A DNA stretch of 50,048 bases from positions 1 through 50,048 of the forward strand of contig NZ_LZLJ01000038.1 in the NCBI RefSeq assembly GCF_001668625.1. The letters are read 5' to 3'. Below are positions 19,703-31,462 of the stretch, piece after piece. The stretch is from Mycobacterium sp. 1274756.6 (GTDB taxonomy: Bacteria; Actinomycetota; Actinomycetes; Mycobacteriales; Mycobacteriaceae). The notes beneath the pieces are model-generated. The model had not been told where the DNA came from, made no database searches, and was given only the letters and a program-made list of their open reading frames with translations. The translations under genes were made by a program, and so were the position numbers. Every line of letters starts with the position of its first letter. The stretch's first letter is position 1.

Positions 19703-20200
19703 ATGTTCGAGACACCGTTGACCGTGGTCGGCACCGTGGTCACCGAGCCGAGACGGCGCCAGGTCGGCGACCGGGAGGTCATCAGCCTGCGGGTCGCCAG
19801 CAATTCCCGGCGGCGCACCGCCGAGGGCACCTGGGAGCCGGGCAACTCGCTGTTCATCACGGTCAACTGCTGGGGCAAGCTGGTGACCGGCGTGGGCGCG
19901 GCCCTGGCCAAGGGCGCCCCGGTGATCGCGGTCGGCCATGTCTACACCAGCGAATACGACGACAAGGCCGGCGTCCGGCGCTCCTCGCTGGAGATGCGGG
20001 CCAGCGCCGTGGGCCCGGATCTGTCCCGCACCATCGCCCGCATCGAAAAGCCCGCCTACACCGGCGCCCCGACCGGACCGAGCGAACCCGCGACACCACC
20101 GGCCGCCGACGACGATGCCGACACCGCCGCCGCGGAGCCCGCCGCCGACGAGGACGCCGACACCGCTGGTGGGAGCGGTCGGCTACCGCTGACCGCGTAG
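19703..20200 (+). CDS. Single-stranded DNA-binding protein paralogue (SsbB-like)
   Basis: OB-fold ssDNA-binding protein of 165 aa. Residues 1-110 hold the fold (MFETPLTVVGTVVTEPRRR, then LFITVNCWGKLVTGVGAALAKGAPVIAVGHVYTSEY). The C-terminal 55 residues are Pro/Ala/Asp-rich and acidic but end GRLPLTA, without the DDDIPF-like tip that canonical Ssb uses to recruit partners. This suggests the second Ssb of mycobacteria (Rv2478c type) rather than the essential one. ATG 19703 has a GGGGAG site upstream. It precedes ettA, as in M. tuberculosis. Confidence 0.85.
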   Translation: MFETPLTVVGTVVTEPRRRQVGDREVISLRVASNSRRRTAEGTWEPGNSLFITVNCWGKLVTGVGAALAKGAPVIAVGHVYTSEYDDKAGVRRSSLEMRASAVGPDLSRTIARIEKPAYTGAPTGPSEPATPPAADDDADTAAAEPAADEDADTAGGSGRLPLTA

Positions 20201-20218
20201 CCGCCCGGACGCGGCCCC

Positions 20219-20224
20219 TAGGAT
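20219..20224 (+). promoter_or_regulatory. Candidate -10 box for ettA
   Basis: TAGGAT, 19 nt after the ssb stop, predicts a start near 20231 and a leader of about 38 nt containing an AGGAAGG site at 20250-20256. Confidence 0.4.
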
Positions 20225-20268
20225 GGTCTGCGAGCATCACCCCCAGACCAGGAAGGCATCACCGCGGC

Positions 20269-21945
<1,677 letters not shown>

Positions 21946-21996
21946 GGTAGGGGCCACAACAGCGTCGAGGCGGTAGCCAGGGCAGGAGCAGACGAT

Positions 21997-24900
21997 GTGA
22001 CAGCCGATCCGAAGGGAATGACCTGCAGCCTGGCCGGGGGAGCGGACTTCACCCGCGCCGAGGACATGCCCGACTGGATCGTCTCGGCCTACACCGACAG
22101 CTACCGCGGCCCGCGCAGTGAGGCGCCCCGGCGCGAGGAGTCCACCGACCGCGCCGCGGCGTTGACCCCGGCGATGTTGAGCGCACACTGCCGGCTGGGC
22201 CACCGCCGCCGCCCCGACGACATCGGCATCGCCGTCTACCCCGAAGACGACGCCGCCGGCTTCGGCCCGGCCGTCCAGGTGGTCACCGGCCACGGTGCGC
22301 TGCTGATGGATTCGGTCGCCGTGCTGCTACACCGCCTCGGCGTCGGCTACGTCGCGATCATGAACCCGGTGTTCGCCGTGCAGCGCGACTCCGACGGCAC
22401 CCTGCAGAGCATCGCGCCCGCCGGCGACGAGCCCGAGTCGACACCGACCGAAACCTGGATCCACGTCCAGCTGGCGCCGCACACCGACCCACGGGTCCTC
22501 GCCGACGTCGAGCGCCTACTGCCGACCGTCCTCGGCGACGTCCGCCAGGTCACCGCCGACACCACCGCGATGATCGACACGCTCGACCGGCTGACCGAGG
22601 CCGTCGACACCGACGCCGACGGGCGCTTCCAGGCCCCCGACCGTCACGACGTGGCCGCCCTGCTGCGCTGGCTGCGACGCGGACATTTCGTGCTGCTGGG
22701 CTACCAGCGCGGCACGGTCGACGGGGAGCGGGTCAGCGCCGCCGACACCGACCGGCTCGGCGTGCTGCGCCTGCGCACCGCCAACCGCACCCGGCTGGCC
22801 GGCGACCACGACCTGCTGGTCCTGGCCCAGGCGACGGTGCCCAGCTATCTGCGGTTCGGCGCCTACCCCTACATCGTGGTGATCCGCGAGACCGACGCCG
22901 ACGCCGTCGTCGAGCACCGCTTCATCGGGTTGTTCACCGTCGCGGCGATGAACGCCAACGTGCTGGAGATCCCGGTGGTCGCCGGCAAGGTGCAGCAGGC
23001 GCTGGAACTGTCCGAACGCGATCCGAGCCACCCGGGCCAGCTGCTGCTCGACATCTTCCAGACCATCCCGCGCTCGGAGTTGTTCGCCGCCACCGCCGAA
23101 CAGCTACTGACGATGGCGATGGCGGTGGTGGACCTGGGCACGCGGCGTCGGGCGCTGCTGTTCGTGCGCGGGGACCGCCTCGGCCGGTTCGTCTCCTGCC
23201 TGGTGTATCAGCCGCGCGACCGCTACACCACCGCCGTCCGGCTGGCCATGCAGGACATCCTGGTCCGCGAGTTCGGCGGCACCGGCCTGGAGTACACCGC
23301 GCGGGTCAGTGAAGCCCCGTGGGCGCTGGTGCATTTCGTGGTCCGGCTGCCCGCCGAGGGCGCACCGGCCGTGGACACCTCCGAGGCCAACCGCTCCCGC
23401 ATCCAGGAGCTGCTGACCCAGACCACCCGCACCTGGGCCGACCGACTGCTCGCCGATGCCACCGACGGCACGGTGCCGACCAGCACGCTCGAGCACTACG
23501 CGGACGTCTTCCCCGAGGTGTACAAGCAGGGTGTCCCACCGGGGGAGGCCCTCGAGGACATCGCGGTGATCGAGGCCCTGGCCGACGACTCGGTCAAGCT
23601 GGTGCTGAACCGGCTCAACGACGAAACCTCCCAGTTGACTTGGTATCTGGGCGGCCACGGCGCGTCGCTGAGCCGCCTGCTGCCGATGCTGCAGTCGATG
23701 GGCGTCGTGGTGATCGAAGAACACCCGTTCACCGTCACCAGAGCCGACGGGCTGGCGGTCTGGATCTACAAGTTCAAAGTCTCCCCGCACCCGACGATCA
23801 CCCTGCCTGAGCAAGGGCCGCAGCGTGAGGCGGCCGCCGAACGCTTCGCCGACGCGGTCACCGCGATCTGGCAGGGCTGCGTGGAGATCGACGCCTTCAA
23901 CGAACTGGTGCTGCGGGCCGGCCTGACCTGGCAGCAGGTCGCGGTGCTGCGCGCCTACTCCCGCTACCTGCGGCAGGCCACCTTCTCCTACAGCCAGCAC
24001 CACATCGCAGCGGTGCTCAACGAGAACCCCACCACCGCGGCGTCGCTGGTGGAGCTGTTCGAGGCCCTCTTCGACCCCGACCCCGACGGTGCTGCCGCCC
24101 GCGACGCCCATGCCGCGGCCGCCGCCGTCAGCGCCGACATCGATGCGCTGGTCAGCCTGGACACCGACCGGGTGCTGCGCGCCTTCGCCGCCCTGATCCA
24201 GGCCACCTTGCGCACCAACTACTTCGTGACCGCGCCCGACTCGGCCAGTGCCCACAACGTGCTGGCGTTCAAACTCGACGCCGCGCTGATCGACCAATTA
24301 CCGTTGCCGCGGCCCAAATTCGAGATCTTCGTCTACTCGCCGCGGGTGGAGGGCGTGCACCTGCGGTTCGGTTACGTCGCGCGCGGCGGGCTGCGCTGGT
24401 CGGATCGCCGCGAGGACTTCCGCACCGAGATCCTCGGGCTGGTGAAGGCCCAGGCGGTCAAGAACGCCGTCATCGTGCCCAGCGGTGCCAAGGGTGGGTT
24501 CGTGGTCAAGAAGCCGCCGACACCGACCGGGGACGCCGCCGCCGACCGGGAGGCCACCCGCGCCGAAGGCGTCGCCTGCTACCGGCTGTTCATCTCCGGG
24601 CTGCTGGAACTGACCGACAACATCGACCACGCGACCGGCGCGGTCAGCGCGCCCCCGCAGGTGGTGCGCCGCGACTCCGACGACGCCTACCTGGTGGTCG
24701 CCGCCGACAAGGGCACGGCGAGTTTCTCCGACATCGCCAACGAGGTCGCCGCCGACTACGGCTTCTGGCTGGGTGACGCCTTCGCCTCCGGCGGATCGGT
24801 CGGCTACGACCACAAGGAGATGGGGATCACCGCCCGCGGCGCCTGGGAGAGCGTCAAACGCCACTTTCGGGAGATGGGCGTCGACACCCAGAGCGAGGAC

Positions 24901-26832
24901 TTCACCGTCGTCGGTGTCGGGGACATGAGCGGCGACGTGTTCGGCAACGGCATGCTGCTCTCCCCGCACATCCGGCTGGTCGCCGCCTTCGACCACCGGC
25001 ACGTCTTCTTGGACCCCGACCCCGACGCGCAGAGCTCGTTTGAGGAACGGCGCCGGCTGTTCGAGCTGCCGCGCTCCAGCTGGGACGACTACGACCGCGC
25101 GCTGCTCAGCGAGGGTGGCGGTGTCTACAGCCGCGAGCACAAGTCGATCCCGGTCAGCGCGCAGGTCCGCGCCGCCCTCGGCCTCGACGACGACGTCACC
25201 GAACTGGCGCCGCCCGCCCTGATCCGGACGGTGCTGCGCGCCCCGGTGGACCTGCTCTACAACGGCGGCATCGGCACCTATATCAAGGCCGAGAGCGAAG
25301 CCGACGTCGACGTGGGTGACCGCGCCAACGACGCGGTGCGGGTCAACGCAAACCAGTTGCGCGCCAAGGTCGTCGGTGAGGGCGGCAACCTGGGCGTCAC
25401 TCCGCGCGGCCGCATCGAGTTCGACCTGTGCGGCGGGCGGATCAACACCGACGCGTTGGACAACTCCGCCGGGGTGGACTGCTCCGACCACGAGGTCAAC
25501 ATCAAGATCCTGATCGACTCGCTGGTCACCGCCGGTCAGGTCCGCGCCGACGAGCGCGCCGAGCTGCTGGCCTCGATGACCGACGAGGTGGCCGCGCTGG
25601 TGCTCGCCGACAACGCCGCCCAGAACGACCTGATGGGCACCAGCCGCGCCAACGCCGCCAGCCTGCTGCCGGTGCACGCGACGCAGATCCGCGACCTCGA
25701 GGAGCACTACGGCCTCAACCGCCAGCTGGAGGCCCTGCCCTCGGAGAAGGAGATCGATCGCCGCGCCGCCGCCGGTCTGGGCCTGACCTCCCCGGAACTA
25801 GCGACGCTGATGGCCCACGTCAAACTCTCGCTCAAAGAGGATCTGCTGGCCACCGACCTGCCCGAACAGGACGTGTTCGCCGCCCGGCTGCCGCGGTATT
25901 TTCCCGAGCCGCTGCGGGAGCGGTTCCCCGAGGCGATCCGCGCCCATCAGCTGCGCCGCGAGATCGTGGCCACCATGACCGTCAACGACCTCGTCGACTC
26001 CTGCGGCATCGCCTACGCCTACCGGATCGCCGCCGACGTCGGAGTCGGCATGGTCGACGCCGTGCGCGCCTATGCCGCCACCGACGCCATCTTCGGGGTG
26101 GGGGAGCTGTGGCACCGCATCCGCGCCGCCGCCACCGAACACCGGCTGCCGGTCGCGGTGTCCGACCGGCTGACCCTCGACCAACGCCGGCTCATCGACC
26201 GGGCCGGACGCTGGCTGCTCAACAACCGGCCGCAGCCGCTGGCCGTCGGCGCCGAGATCAACCGGTTCGCCGCGAAGGTGCAGGCGCTGACCCCCAAACT
26301 CGGCGAGTGGCTGCGCGGCGACGACAAGGCCATCGTCGAGCAACACATCGGTGAGTTCACCGACCACGGCGTGCCCGACGACCTGGCGACCGCGGTGGCG
26401 CTGGGCCTGTACCGCTACAGCCTGCTGGACATCATCGACATCGCCGAGATCACCGACCGCGACGACGCCGAGGTCGCCGACGCCTACTTCGCGCTGATGG
26501 ATCACCTGGGCACCGATGGGCTGCTCACGGCGGTGGCGGCGCTGCCCCGCGACGACCGGTGGCGCTCCCTGGCCCGCCTCGCCCTGCGCGACGACATCTA
26601 TGCTTCGCTGAAATTGCTCTGCGTCGACGTGCTGGCGGTCGGCGAACCCGACGAGGACGGTGTGCAAAAGATCGTGGAATGGGAACAGATCAACGGCTCG
26701 CGGGTGCAGCGCGCCCAGCGCACCCTCAAGGAGATCTACGCCGCCGAGGATCAGGACCTGGCCGCGCTGTCGGTGGCCGCGCGGCAGATCCGCAGCATGA
26801 CCCGCTCCGGTGGGCGCGGAATCGCCGGATGA
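21997..26832 (+). CDS. gdh: NAD-specific glutamate dehydrogenase, large (180-kDa) class
   Basis: Oxidative deamination of glutamate to 2-oxoglutarate. At 1611 aa it belongs to the large GDH class, with an N-terminal regulatory half (ACT-like modules), a central catalytic domain and a C-terminal extension. Catalytic segments are visible around residues 790-850 ([40 protein letters not shown]), and a nucleotide-binding stretch at about 970 ([19 protein letters not shown]). The GTG at 21997 follows a GCAGGAG site; residues 1-30 are poorly constrained. Its stop overlaps the next gene (ATGA at 26829-26832). In mycobacteria this GDH is needed for glutamate use and nitrogen/carbon balance and is inhibited by GarA; that regulation is from the literature, not from this sequence. 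Confidence 0.93.
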   Translation: MTADPKGMTCSLAGGADFTRAEDMPDWIVSAYTDSYRGPRSEAPRREESTDRAAALTPAMLSAHCRLGHRRRPDDIGIAVYPEDDAAGFGPAVQVVTGHGALLMDSVAVLLHRLGVGYVAIMNPVFAVQRDSDGTLQSIAPAGDEPESTPTETWIHVQLAPHTDPRVLADVERLLPTVLGDVRQVTADTTAMIDTLDRLTEAVDTDADGRFQAPDRHDVAALLRWLRRGHFVLLGYQRGTVDGERVSAADTDRLGVLRLRTANRTRLAGDHDLLVLAQATVPSYLRFGAYPYIVVIRETDADAVVEHRFIGLFTVAAMNANVLEIPVVAGKVQQALELSERDPSHPGQLLLDIFQTIPRSELFAATAEQLLTMAMAVVDLGTRRRALLFVRGDRLGRFVSCLVYQPRDRYTTAVRLAMQDILVREFGGTGLEYTARVSEAPWALVHFVVRLPAEGAPAVDTSEANRSRIQELLTQTTRTWADRLLADATDGTVPTSTLEHYADVFPEVYKQGVPPGEALEDIAVIEALADDSVKLVLNRLNDETSQLTWYLGGHGASLSRLLPMLQSMGVVVIEEHPFTVTRADGLAVWIYKFKVSPHPTITLPEQGPQREAAAERFADAVTAIWQGCVEIDAFNELVLRAGLTWQQVAVLRAYSRYLRQATFSYSQHHIAAVLNENPTTAASLVELFEALFDPDPDGAAARDAHAAAAAVSADIDALVSLDTDRVLRAFAALIQATLRTNYFVTAPDSASAHNVLAFKLDAALIDQLPLPRPKFEIFVYSPRVEGVHLRFGYVARGGLRWSDRREDFRTEILGLVKAQAVKNAVIVPSGAKGGFVVKKPPTPTGDAAADREATRAEGVACYRLFISGLLELTDNIDHATGAVSAPPQVVRRDSDDAYLVVAADKGTASFSDIANEVAADYGFWLGDAFASGGSVGYDHKEMGITARGAWESVKRHFREMGVDTQSEDFTVVGVGDMSGDVFGNGMLLSPHIRLVAAFDHRHVFLDPDPDAQSSFEERRRLFELPRSSWDDYDRALLSEGGGVYSREHKSIPVSAQVRAALGLDDDVTELAPPALIRTVLRAPVDLLYNGGIGTYIKAESEADVDVGDRANDAVRVNANQLRAKVVGEGGNLGVTPRGRIEFDLCGGRINTDALDNSAGVDCSDHEVNIKILIDSLVTAGQVRADERAELLASMTDEVAALVLADNAAQNDLMGTSRANAASLLPVHATQIRDLEEHYGLNRQLEALPSEKEIDRRAAAGLGLTSPELATLMAHVKLSLKEDLLATDLPEQDVFAARLPRYFPEPLRERFPEAIRAHQLRREIVATMTVNDLVDSCGIAYAYRIAADVGVGMVDAVRAYAATDAIFGVGELWHRIRAAATEHRLPVAVSDRLTLDQRRLIDRAGRWLLNNRPQPLAVGAEINRFAAKVQALTPKLGEWLRGDDKAIVEQHIGEFTDHGVPDDLATAVALGLYRYSLLDIIDIAEITDRDDAEVADAYFALMDHLGTDGLLTAVAALPRDDRWRSLARLALRDDIYASLKLLCVDVLAVGEPDEDGVQKIVEWEQINGSRVQRAQRTLKEIYAAEDQDLAALSVAARQIRSMTRSGGRGIAG

Positions 26833-27245
26833 GCGGCACCGGATTCGTCACCCCGGTCGCGGTGCGCTGGTCGGACATCGACATGTACCAGCACATCAAC
26901 CACGCCACGATGGTGACGCTGCTGGAAGAGGCCCGCATCCCGTTCCTGTCCCCGGTGTTCGGGGCGGAGATCATCACCACCGGGCTGCTCATCGCCGAGG
27001 TGCGCATCTCCTACAAGGGCCAGCTGCGGCTGCTGGACTCGCCGCTGCAGGTGACGATCACCGTCGACCGGCTGCGCGCGGTGGACTTCACCCTCGGCTA
27101 CGAGGTGCGCTCGGTCAACGCCGCCCCCGATTCACGGCCCGCGGTGATCGCCGAAACCCAGCTGGCCGCCTTCGACATCGACGAGCAGAAACTGGTGCGG
27201 CTGTCCGCCGAGCACCGGGAGTATCTGGGCCGGTTCGTGCGCTGA
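26829..27245 (+). CDS. Hotdog-fold acyl-CoA thioesterase
   Basis: 4-hydroxybenzoyl-CoA thioesterase-like protein of 138 aa. The signature [25 protein letters not shown] (residues 12-36) holds the Asp and His-Asn-His cluster of the active site, followed by the long helix and sheet of the hotdog fold. It matches Rv2475c in place and size. The start overlaps the gdh stop by 4 nt, so it is cotranslated with gdh. The substrate is unknown; there is no obvious metabolic link to glutamate. Confidence 0.87.
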   Translation: MSGTGFVTPVAVRWSDIDMYQHINHATMVTLLEEARIPFLSPVFGAEIITTGLLIAEVRISYKGQLRLLDSPLQVTITVDRLRAVDFTLGYEVRSVNAAPDSRPAVIAETQLAAFDIDEQKLVRLSAEHREYLGRFVR

Positions 27246-27288
27246 GTGCCGGACGGGCTCGCGAGACTCACCGCTGTGCCATCGCGGC

Positions 27289-27302
27289 CGCATCATGATG
27301 CG
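27289..27302. promoter_or_regulatory. 14-bp palindrome, probable VapBC operator
   Basis: CGCATCATGATGCG is perfectly self-complementary. It ends 7 bp before the -10 box of vapB, so a bound VapBC complex would cover the promoter. Autoregulation is known for the family; this site is inferred. Confidence 0.5.
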
Positions 27303-27309
27303 TTGGAGG

Positions 27310-27315
27310 TATCAT
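27310..27315 (+). promoter_or_regulatory. -10 box for a leaderless vapBC transcript
   Basis: TATCAT ends 6 nt before the vapB ATG at 27322, the leaderless spacing. It also favours ATG 27322 over the upstream in-frame ATG at 27295, which lies inside the palindrome. Confidence 0.5.
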
Positions 27316-27321
27316 CGTGTC

Positions 27322-27546
27322 ATGCGAACCACCGTGGTCATCGACGCCGATGTGGCCGCCGAGATCGAGCGGTTGCGTCGCGAGGGGCTGGGCATCAGCG
27401 AGGCTCTGAATCTGCTGGCGCGCCGTGGGATATCTGCCGGCAGTTCGGTCCGCCCAAAATATCGGCACCGCACCGCGCCGGTCGGATTGAAAATCGACGT
27501 CACCGACGTCGCCGACGTCCTGGATCTACTCGACGATGATCGTTGA
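27322..27546 (+). CDS. vapB: VapB-like antitoxin
   Basis: Short antitoxin of 74 aa. The first 38 residues (MRTTVVIDADVAAEIERLRR, then GISEALNLLARRG) fit a ribbon-helix-helix DNA-binding fold; the second half, ending in an acidic VADVLDLLDDDR, would wrap the toxin. It overlaps vapC by 11 nt (27536-27546), the usual toxin-antitoxin arrangement. M. tuberculosis has a vapBC pair (VapBC38) in the same general region but near bkdC, so identity with that pair is not claimed. Confidence 0.82.
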   Translation: MRTTVVIDADVAAEIERLRREGLGISEALNLLARRGISAGSSVRPKYRHRTAPVGLKIDVTDVADVLDLLDDDR

Positions 27547-27967
27547 CGCCAACCTGCTGCTGTACGCGGTCGATGAGACCAGCCCGCACAATCCGGCGGC
27601 CGTTGGCTGGCTGCGGAAAACCCTCGATGGGGACACCCGCGTCGGGCTGCCGTGGCAGACGATCGGTGCGTTCCTGCGGATCATCACCCATCCGCGGGTC
27701 AGCCGGAATCCGTTGAGCGGGGCGGCAGCTTGGAGTCATGTCGCTGACTGGTTGGCGGTCCCGGTGGTGTGGATACCGCCGGCGACCCGGGCCACCGCCC
27801 GGATCTACGCCGGTCTCGTTGAGCAGGTCGAGGTCACCGGAAACCTGGTGCCCGATGCCCAGCTGGCGGCCCTGGCGATCGAGCACGGCGTCGAAATCGT
27901 CTCTGCTGACACCGATTTCCTGCGGTTTCCGGGTGTACGTCTGGTCAACCCGTTGGCGTCGGATTGA
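27536..27967 (+). CDS. vapC: VapC-like PIN-domain ribonuclease toxin
   Basis: PIN-domain toxin of 143 aa, predicted to cut a specific RNA, commonly a tRNA or rRNA. The acidic residues expected for Mg binding are Asp4 (MIVDANLLLYAVD), Asp107 (NLVPDAQLAALA) and Asp125/Asp127 (SADTDF). The usual second-site Glu is not evident in the PWQTIGAFLRIITHPRV stretch, as in some VapC subgroups. The ATG at 27536 lies inside vapB, so translation is coupled. It converges on aglA with 15 bp between the stops. Confidence 0.87.
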   Translation: MIVDANLLLYAVDETSPHNPAAVGWLRKTLDGDTRVGLPWQTIGAFLRIITHPRVSRNPLSGAAAWSHVADWLAVPVVWIPPATRATARIYAGLVEQVEVTGNLVPDAQLAALAIEHGVEIVSADTDFLRFPGVRLVNPLASD

Positions 27968-27982
27968 GCCCGTCGGCTCGGA

Positions 27983-29546
27983 TCAGCTCATCCAGACGGC
28001 AGTTGCCGGCGGCAACAACCCGGCGGTCAGCGGTCCGCTGGTCAAGATCACCGTGCCCTCCGACAACTCCACCGGATGCTCGCCGGCGTTGAGGACACAC
28101 ACCAGCCCGCCGCGCCGAAACGCCAGCACACCATCCGGCGCCGACAGCCAGTGGATCCGATCCTCATCGAATTCGGGTCGGCTGCTGCGCAATTCGAGCG
28201 CTCGCTGGTACAGCGCCAGCGTCGACGCCGGGTCGCGCTGCTGGCGGTCCACTGTCAACGGCTCCCAGTCGGCCGGCATCGGCAGCCAGGTCCGCGGGTT
28301 GGTGGAGAACCCGAACGGTGGTGCGGAACCCGACCACGGCATCGGCACCCGGCAGCCGTCGCGGCCGCGCTCGGTGTGCCCGGAACGCTCCCACACCGGG
28401 TCCTGCAGCACCGCATCCGGCAGTGTCACGTTGGGCAGGTCCAACTCCTCGCCGTTGTAGACGAACACCGCCCCCGGCAACGCCAGCAGCACCAGCGCCA
28501 TCGCGCGGGCGCGGGCCAGACCGATCGCGCCGCCGCCGTAGCGGGTCACCGCCCGCTCGACGTCGTGGTTGGCCAGCGTCCAGGTGGGCGTCGCCCCGGC
28601 CATCGCGACGGCCGCCAGCGAGTTGTCGATCGCCTCGCGCAGCTCGGCGGCGTCGAAACCGGCCTGCACCAGCCGGAAGTTGAAACCCAGGTGCAGTTCG
28701 TCGGGGCGCAGGTACTTCGCGAATTCGGTGTTGTCGTGCACCCACACCTCGCCGATGGTGACTGCGCCGGGATAGTCGTCGACGACGGCGCGGATGGCCC
28801 GGTGGATGGCGTGCACCCCCGGGCCGGTTGAACCGCGGGTCGTCGTCGCGGTGGGCGAGCAGGCCGACATCGGTGGTGGGCATGTCCGGTAGCCCGGCCG
28901 GTTTGGCCATGCCGTGGGCGACGTCGATGCGGAATCCGGCCACCCCGCGCTCCAGCCAGAACCGCAGGGTCGCTTCGAAGTCGGCGAGCACCTCCGGGTT
29001 GTCCCAGTTCAGATCGGGCTGACGCGCGTCGAACAGGTGCAGATACCACTGGCCGGGCCGGCCGTCGGCCTCGGTGACCCGGCTCCAGGCCGGCCCGCCG
29101 AACACCGAGATCCAGTTGTTCGGCGGCCGGTCCCCGCCCGGGCCGCGCCCGTCGCGGAAGAAATACCGGTCGCGGGCCGGGCTGCCCGGTGCCGAACGCA
29201 GCGCCTCGACGAACCACGGATGCGCGGAGCTGGTGTGGTTGGGCACCACATCCATGACCACCCGGATGCCGCGGTCATGGGCCGCGGTCAGCAGCCGCTG
29301 CAGCGCGCCGATCCCGCCGAACAGCGGGTCCACATCGCGCGGGTCGGCCACGTCGTAGCCGTGGTCGACCATCGGGGAGACGGTGATCGGGTTGAGCCAG
29401 ATCCCGTCCACGCCCAGCTCATCGAGATGGTCCAGGTGCGCGACGAGCCCGTCGAGATCGCCCACCCCGTCCCCGTCGCTGTCGGCGAACGAGCGGGGAT
29501 AGACCTGGTAGAACACCGCGCGGCGCCACCAGTCGTCGGGTCGCAC
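27983..29546 (-). CDS. aglA: Alpha-glucosidase (GH13), interrupted by a +1 frameshift
   Basis: Glycoside hydrolase family 13 enzyme acting on alpha-glucosides (oligo-1,6-/alpha-1,4-glucosidase type, Rv2471-like). The first frame runs from GTG 29546 (WWRRAVFYQVYPRSFADSDG) through VDGIWLNPI, VVMDVVPNHTS and the nucleophile segment GFRIDVAHGM. It then breaks at the C5/G5 homopolymer 28816-28820. The second frame holds the acid/base segment TIGEVWVHD, LANHDVERAV and the beta-sandwich end, stopping at 27983. Removing one base joins RFNRPG to VHAIHRAI and gives about 520 aa. As written, nucleophile and acid/base lie in different frames, so the product would be dead. The GTG follows the glbO stop by 2 nt. 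Confidence 0.85.
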
Positions 29547-29548
29547 CG

Positions 29549-29944
29549 TCAGAACGGGGAGTTGACCATCGCGTCGGCCGCCATCTCCAGGTAGTCCAGC
29601 AGTGCCCGGCGGTGCGCGTCATCGAGGGTCTCGGCGTCGATCTCGGCGATCGCCACCTTCATGCACTGCAGCCAGGCGTCGCGCTCGGCGAGCCCGATCC
29701 GGTAGGGCACGTGCCGCATCCGCAGCCGGGGGTGTCCGCGCCGGTCGGAGTAGGTGCGCGGCCCGCCCCAGTACTGCTCGAGGAACATCCGCAGCCGCTC
29801 CTCGGCGCCGTCCATGTCGTCGGCCGGGTACAGCGGGCGCAGGATCTCGTCCTCGGCGACCAACTGGTAGAACCGGGCGACCAGGGCGTGGAAGGTCGGG
29901 GCGCCGCCGACCGCGTCGTAGAAGGATTGCTGGACCTCGGTCAT
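29549..29944 (-). CDS. glbO: Truncated haemoglobin, group II (trHbO)
   Basis: Oxygen-binding 2-over-2 globin of 131 aa (M. tuberculosis GlbO is 128). The group II signature is clear: [32 protein letters not shown] with the CD-region Tyr/Trp, [14 protein letters not shown] with the proximal His, and DAWLQCM with the G8 Trp. I use ATG 29944 because the family begins just before SFYDAVGG and a GGAG lies upstream at short spacing; ATG 29953 is an alternative. It is followed by aglA after 2 nt, an operon also present in M. tuberculosis as neighbours Rv2470-Rv2471. Confidence 0.92.
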   Translation of the reverse strand: MTEVQQSFYDAVGGAPTFHALVARFYQLVAEDEILRPLYPADDMDGAEERLRMFLEQYWGGPRTYSDRRGHPRLRMRHVPYRIGLAERDAWLQCMKVAIAEIDAETLDDAHRRALLDYLEMAADAMVNSPF

Positions 29945-30052
29945 CGGCTCCATTGTGCATGGCTGCGCCACGCACCCGATTGACCAGCCAACACACAGCC
30001 GAATCGAGTGCAGTCACGGTCGAATCGTGGTGGACTGTTGCGCGGAGGACGA

Positions 30053-30682
<630 letters not shown>

Positions 30683-30726
30683 AACCGGTTTCGCCGGTCT
30701 GCTGAACTGCCTGTGGGCCGGTGGGA

Positions 30727-30732
30727 TACGGT
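30727..30732 (+). promoter_or_regulatory. Candidate -10 box for a leaderless transcript at 30740
   Basis: TACGGT ends 7 nt before the GTG at 30740. It supports that start for the small membrane protein. Confidence 0.4.
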
Positions 30733-30739
30733 TTGCACC

Positions 30740-30970
30740 GTGAGCATGGCAGAGATCCTTCTCTATTTCGTGGCCATCCCCGGCGGGCTGGCGACGGTAC
30801 TCGGCCTGTGGGCCTGGACGGGTAAGCGCATCCACCCGGCGACCTACCGGATGTCCGAGCCGTGGACACACGCCCCGATCCTGTGGGCGGCGGTCGACGA
30901 AGCGGTCGGTCCGCGGCACGGCGAGGCGGTCGAGTTCAGCGTGGGAGGTGGCGCAAGTGGCAAGTGGTGA
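30740..30970 (+). CDS. Small single-helix membrane protein, conserved in mycobacteria
   Basis: 76-residue protein with one membrane helix at residues about 5-25 ([22 protein letters not shown]), then [27 protein letters not shown] and a Gly-rich end. No catalytic motif is visible. The GTG at 30740 is preferred because of the -10 box 7 nt upstream; ATG 30746 is the next choice. The 3' end overlaps the following gene by 14 nt, so the two are probably translated together. It looks like the small gene next to Rv2468c; its function is unknown. Confidence 0.7.
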   Translation: MSMAEILLYFVAIPGGLATVLGLWAWTGKRIHPATYRMSEPWTHAPILWAAVDEAVGPRHGEAVEFSVGGGASGKW

Positions 30971-31424
30971 CGTCGCGACGATCGAACCCACCGAGCTTCC
31001 GCTCGGGTCGGTGGTGACCTACAGCGGCCGGATCTCCGGGGTCGTCGAACCCTCCGAGCCGTCGGTGACCTACCCGTTCCCGATCAAAGACCTGGCGATG
31101 CTCGACAACACGCTGACCTACGCGTCGCGGACCACGCAGGCCCGATTCGCCGTCTACCTCGGCGACCTCGGCGCGGACACCGCCGCGCGGGCCCGCGACA
31201 TCCTGGGTTCGGTGCCCACCCCCAACGACGCGGTGCTGCTGGCGGTCTCACCCGACCAGCGCGCCATCGAGGTGGTCTACGGTTCGGCGCTGCGCGGGCG
31301 GGGAGCCGAGTCGGCCGCACCGCTCGGCGTCGCCGCCGCGGCCTCCTCCTTCGCCGAAGGCAACCTGATCGACGGACTGATCAGCGCGGTGCGGGTGATC
31401 AGCGCCGGGATCTCCCCGGCCTGA
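30957..31424 (+). CDS. DUF5130-like protein (Rv2468c-type)
   Basis: 155-residue protein with a GTG start at 30957, chosen for the GGGAGGTGG site 8 nt upstream. The body, from [26 protein letters not shown] to [10 protein letters not shown], is an alpha/beta unit resembling TPM/DUF5130 proteins. A C-terminal amphipathic helix ends [16 protein letters not shown]. No signal peptide is visible. It overlaps the upstream membrane-protein gene and may act with it at the membrane; this is inference. A perfect hairpin follows at 31443-31462. Confidence 0.72.
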   Translation: MASGDVATIEPTELPLGSVVTYSGRISGVVEPSEPSVTYPFPIKDLAMLDNTLTYASRTTQARFAVYLGDLGADTAARARDILGSVPTPNDAVLLAVSPDQRAIEVVYGSALRGRGAESAAPLGVAAAASSFAEGNLIDGLISAVRVISAGISPA

Positions 31425-31442
31425 CCGGCCACCGCCGCGGGA

Positions 31443-31462
31443 CCCGACGCCGGAGCGTCGGG
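31443..31462. terminator. Perfect 8-bp hairpin between the DUF5130-like gene and the next gene
   Basis: CCCGACGC and GCGTCGGG flank a CGGA tetraloop. It could end the upstream transcript, or, because its last base is the first base of the GTG at 31462, hide the start of the next gene. No U-run follows. Confidence 0.45.
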
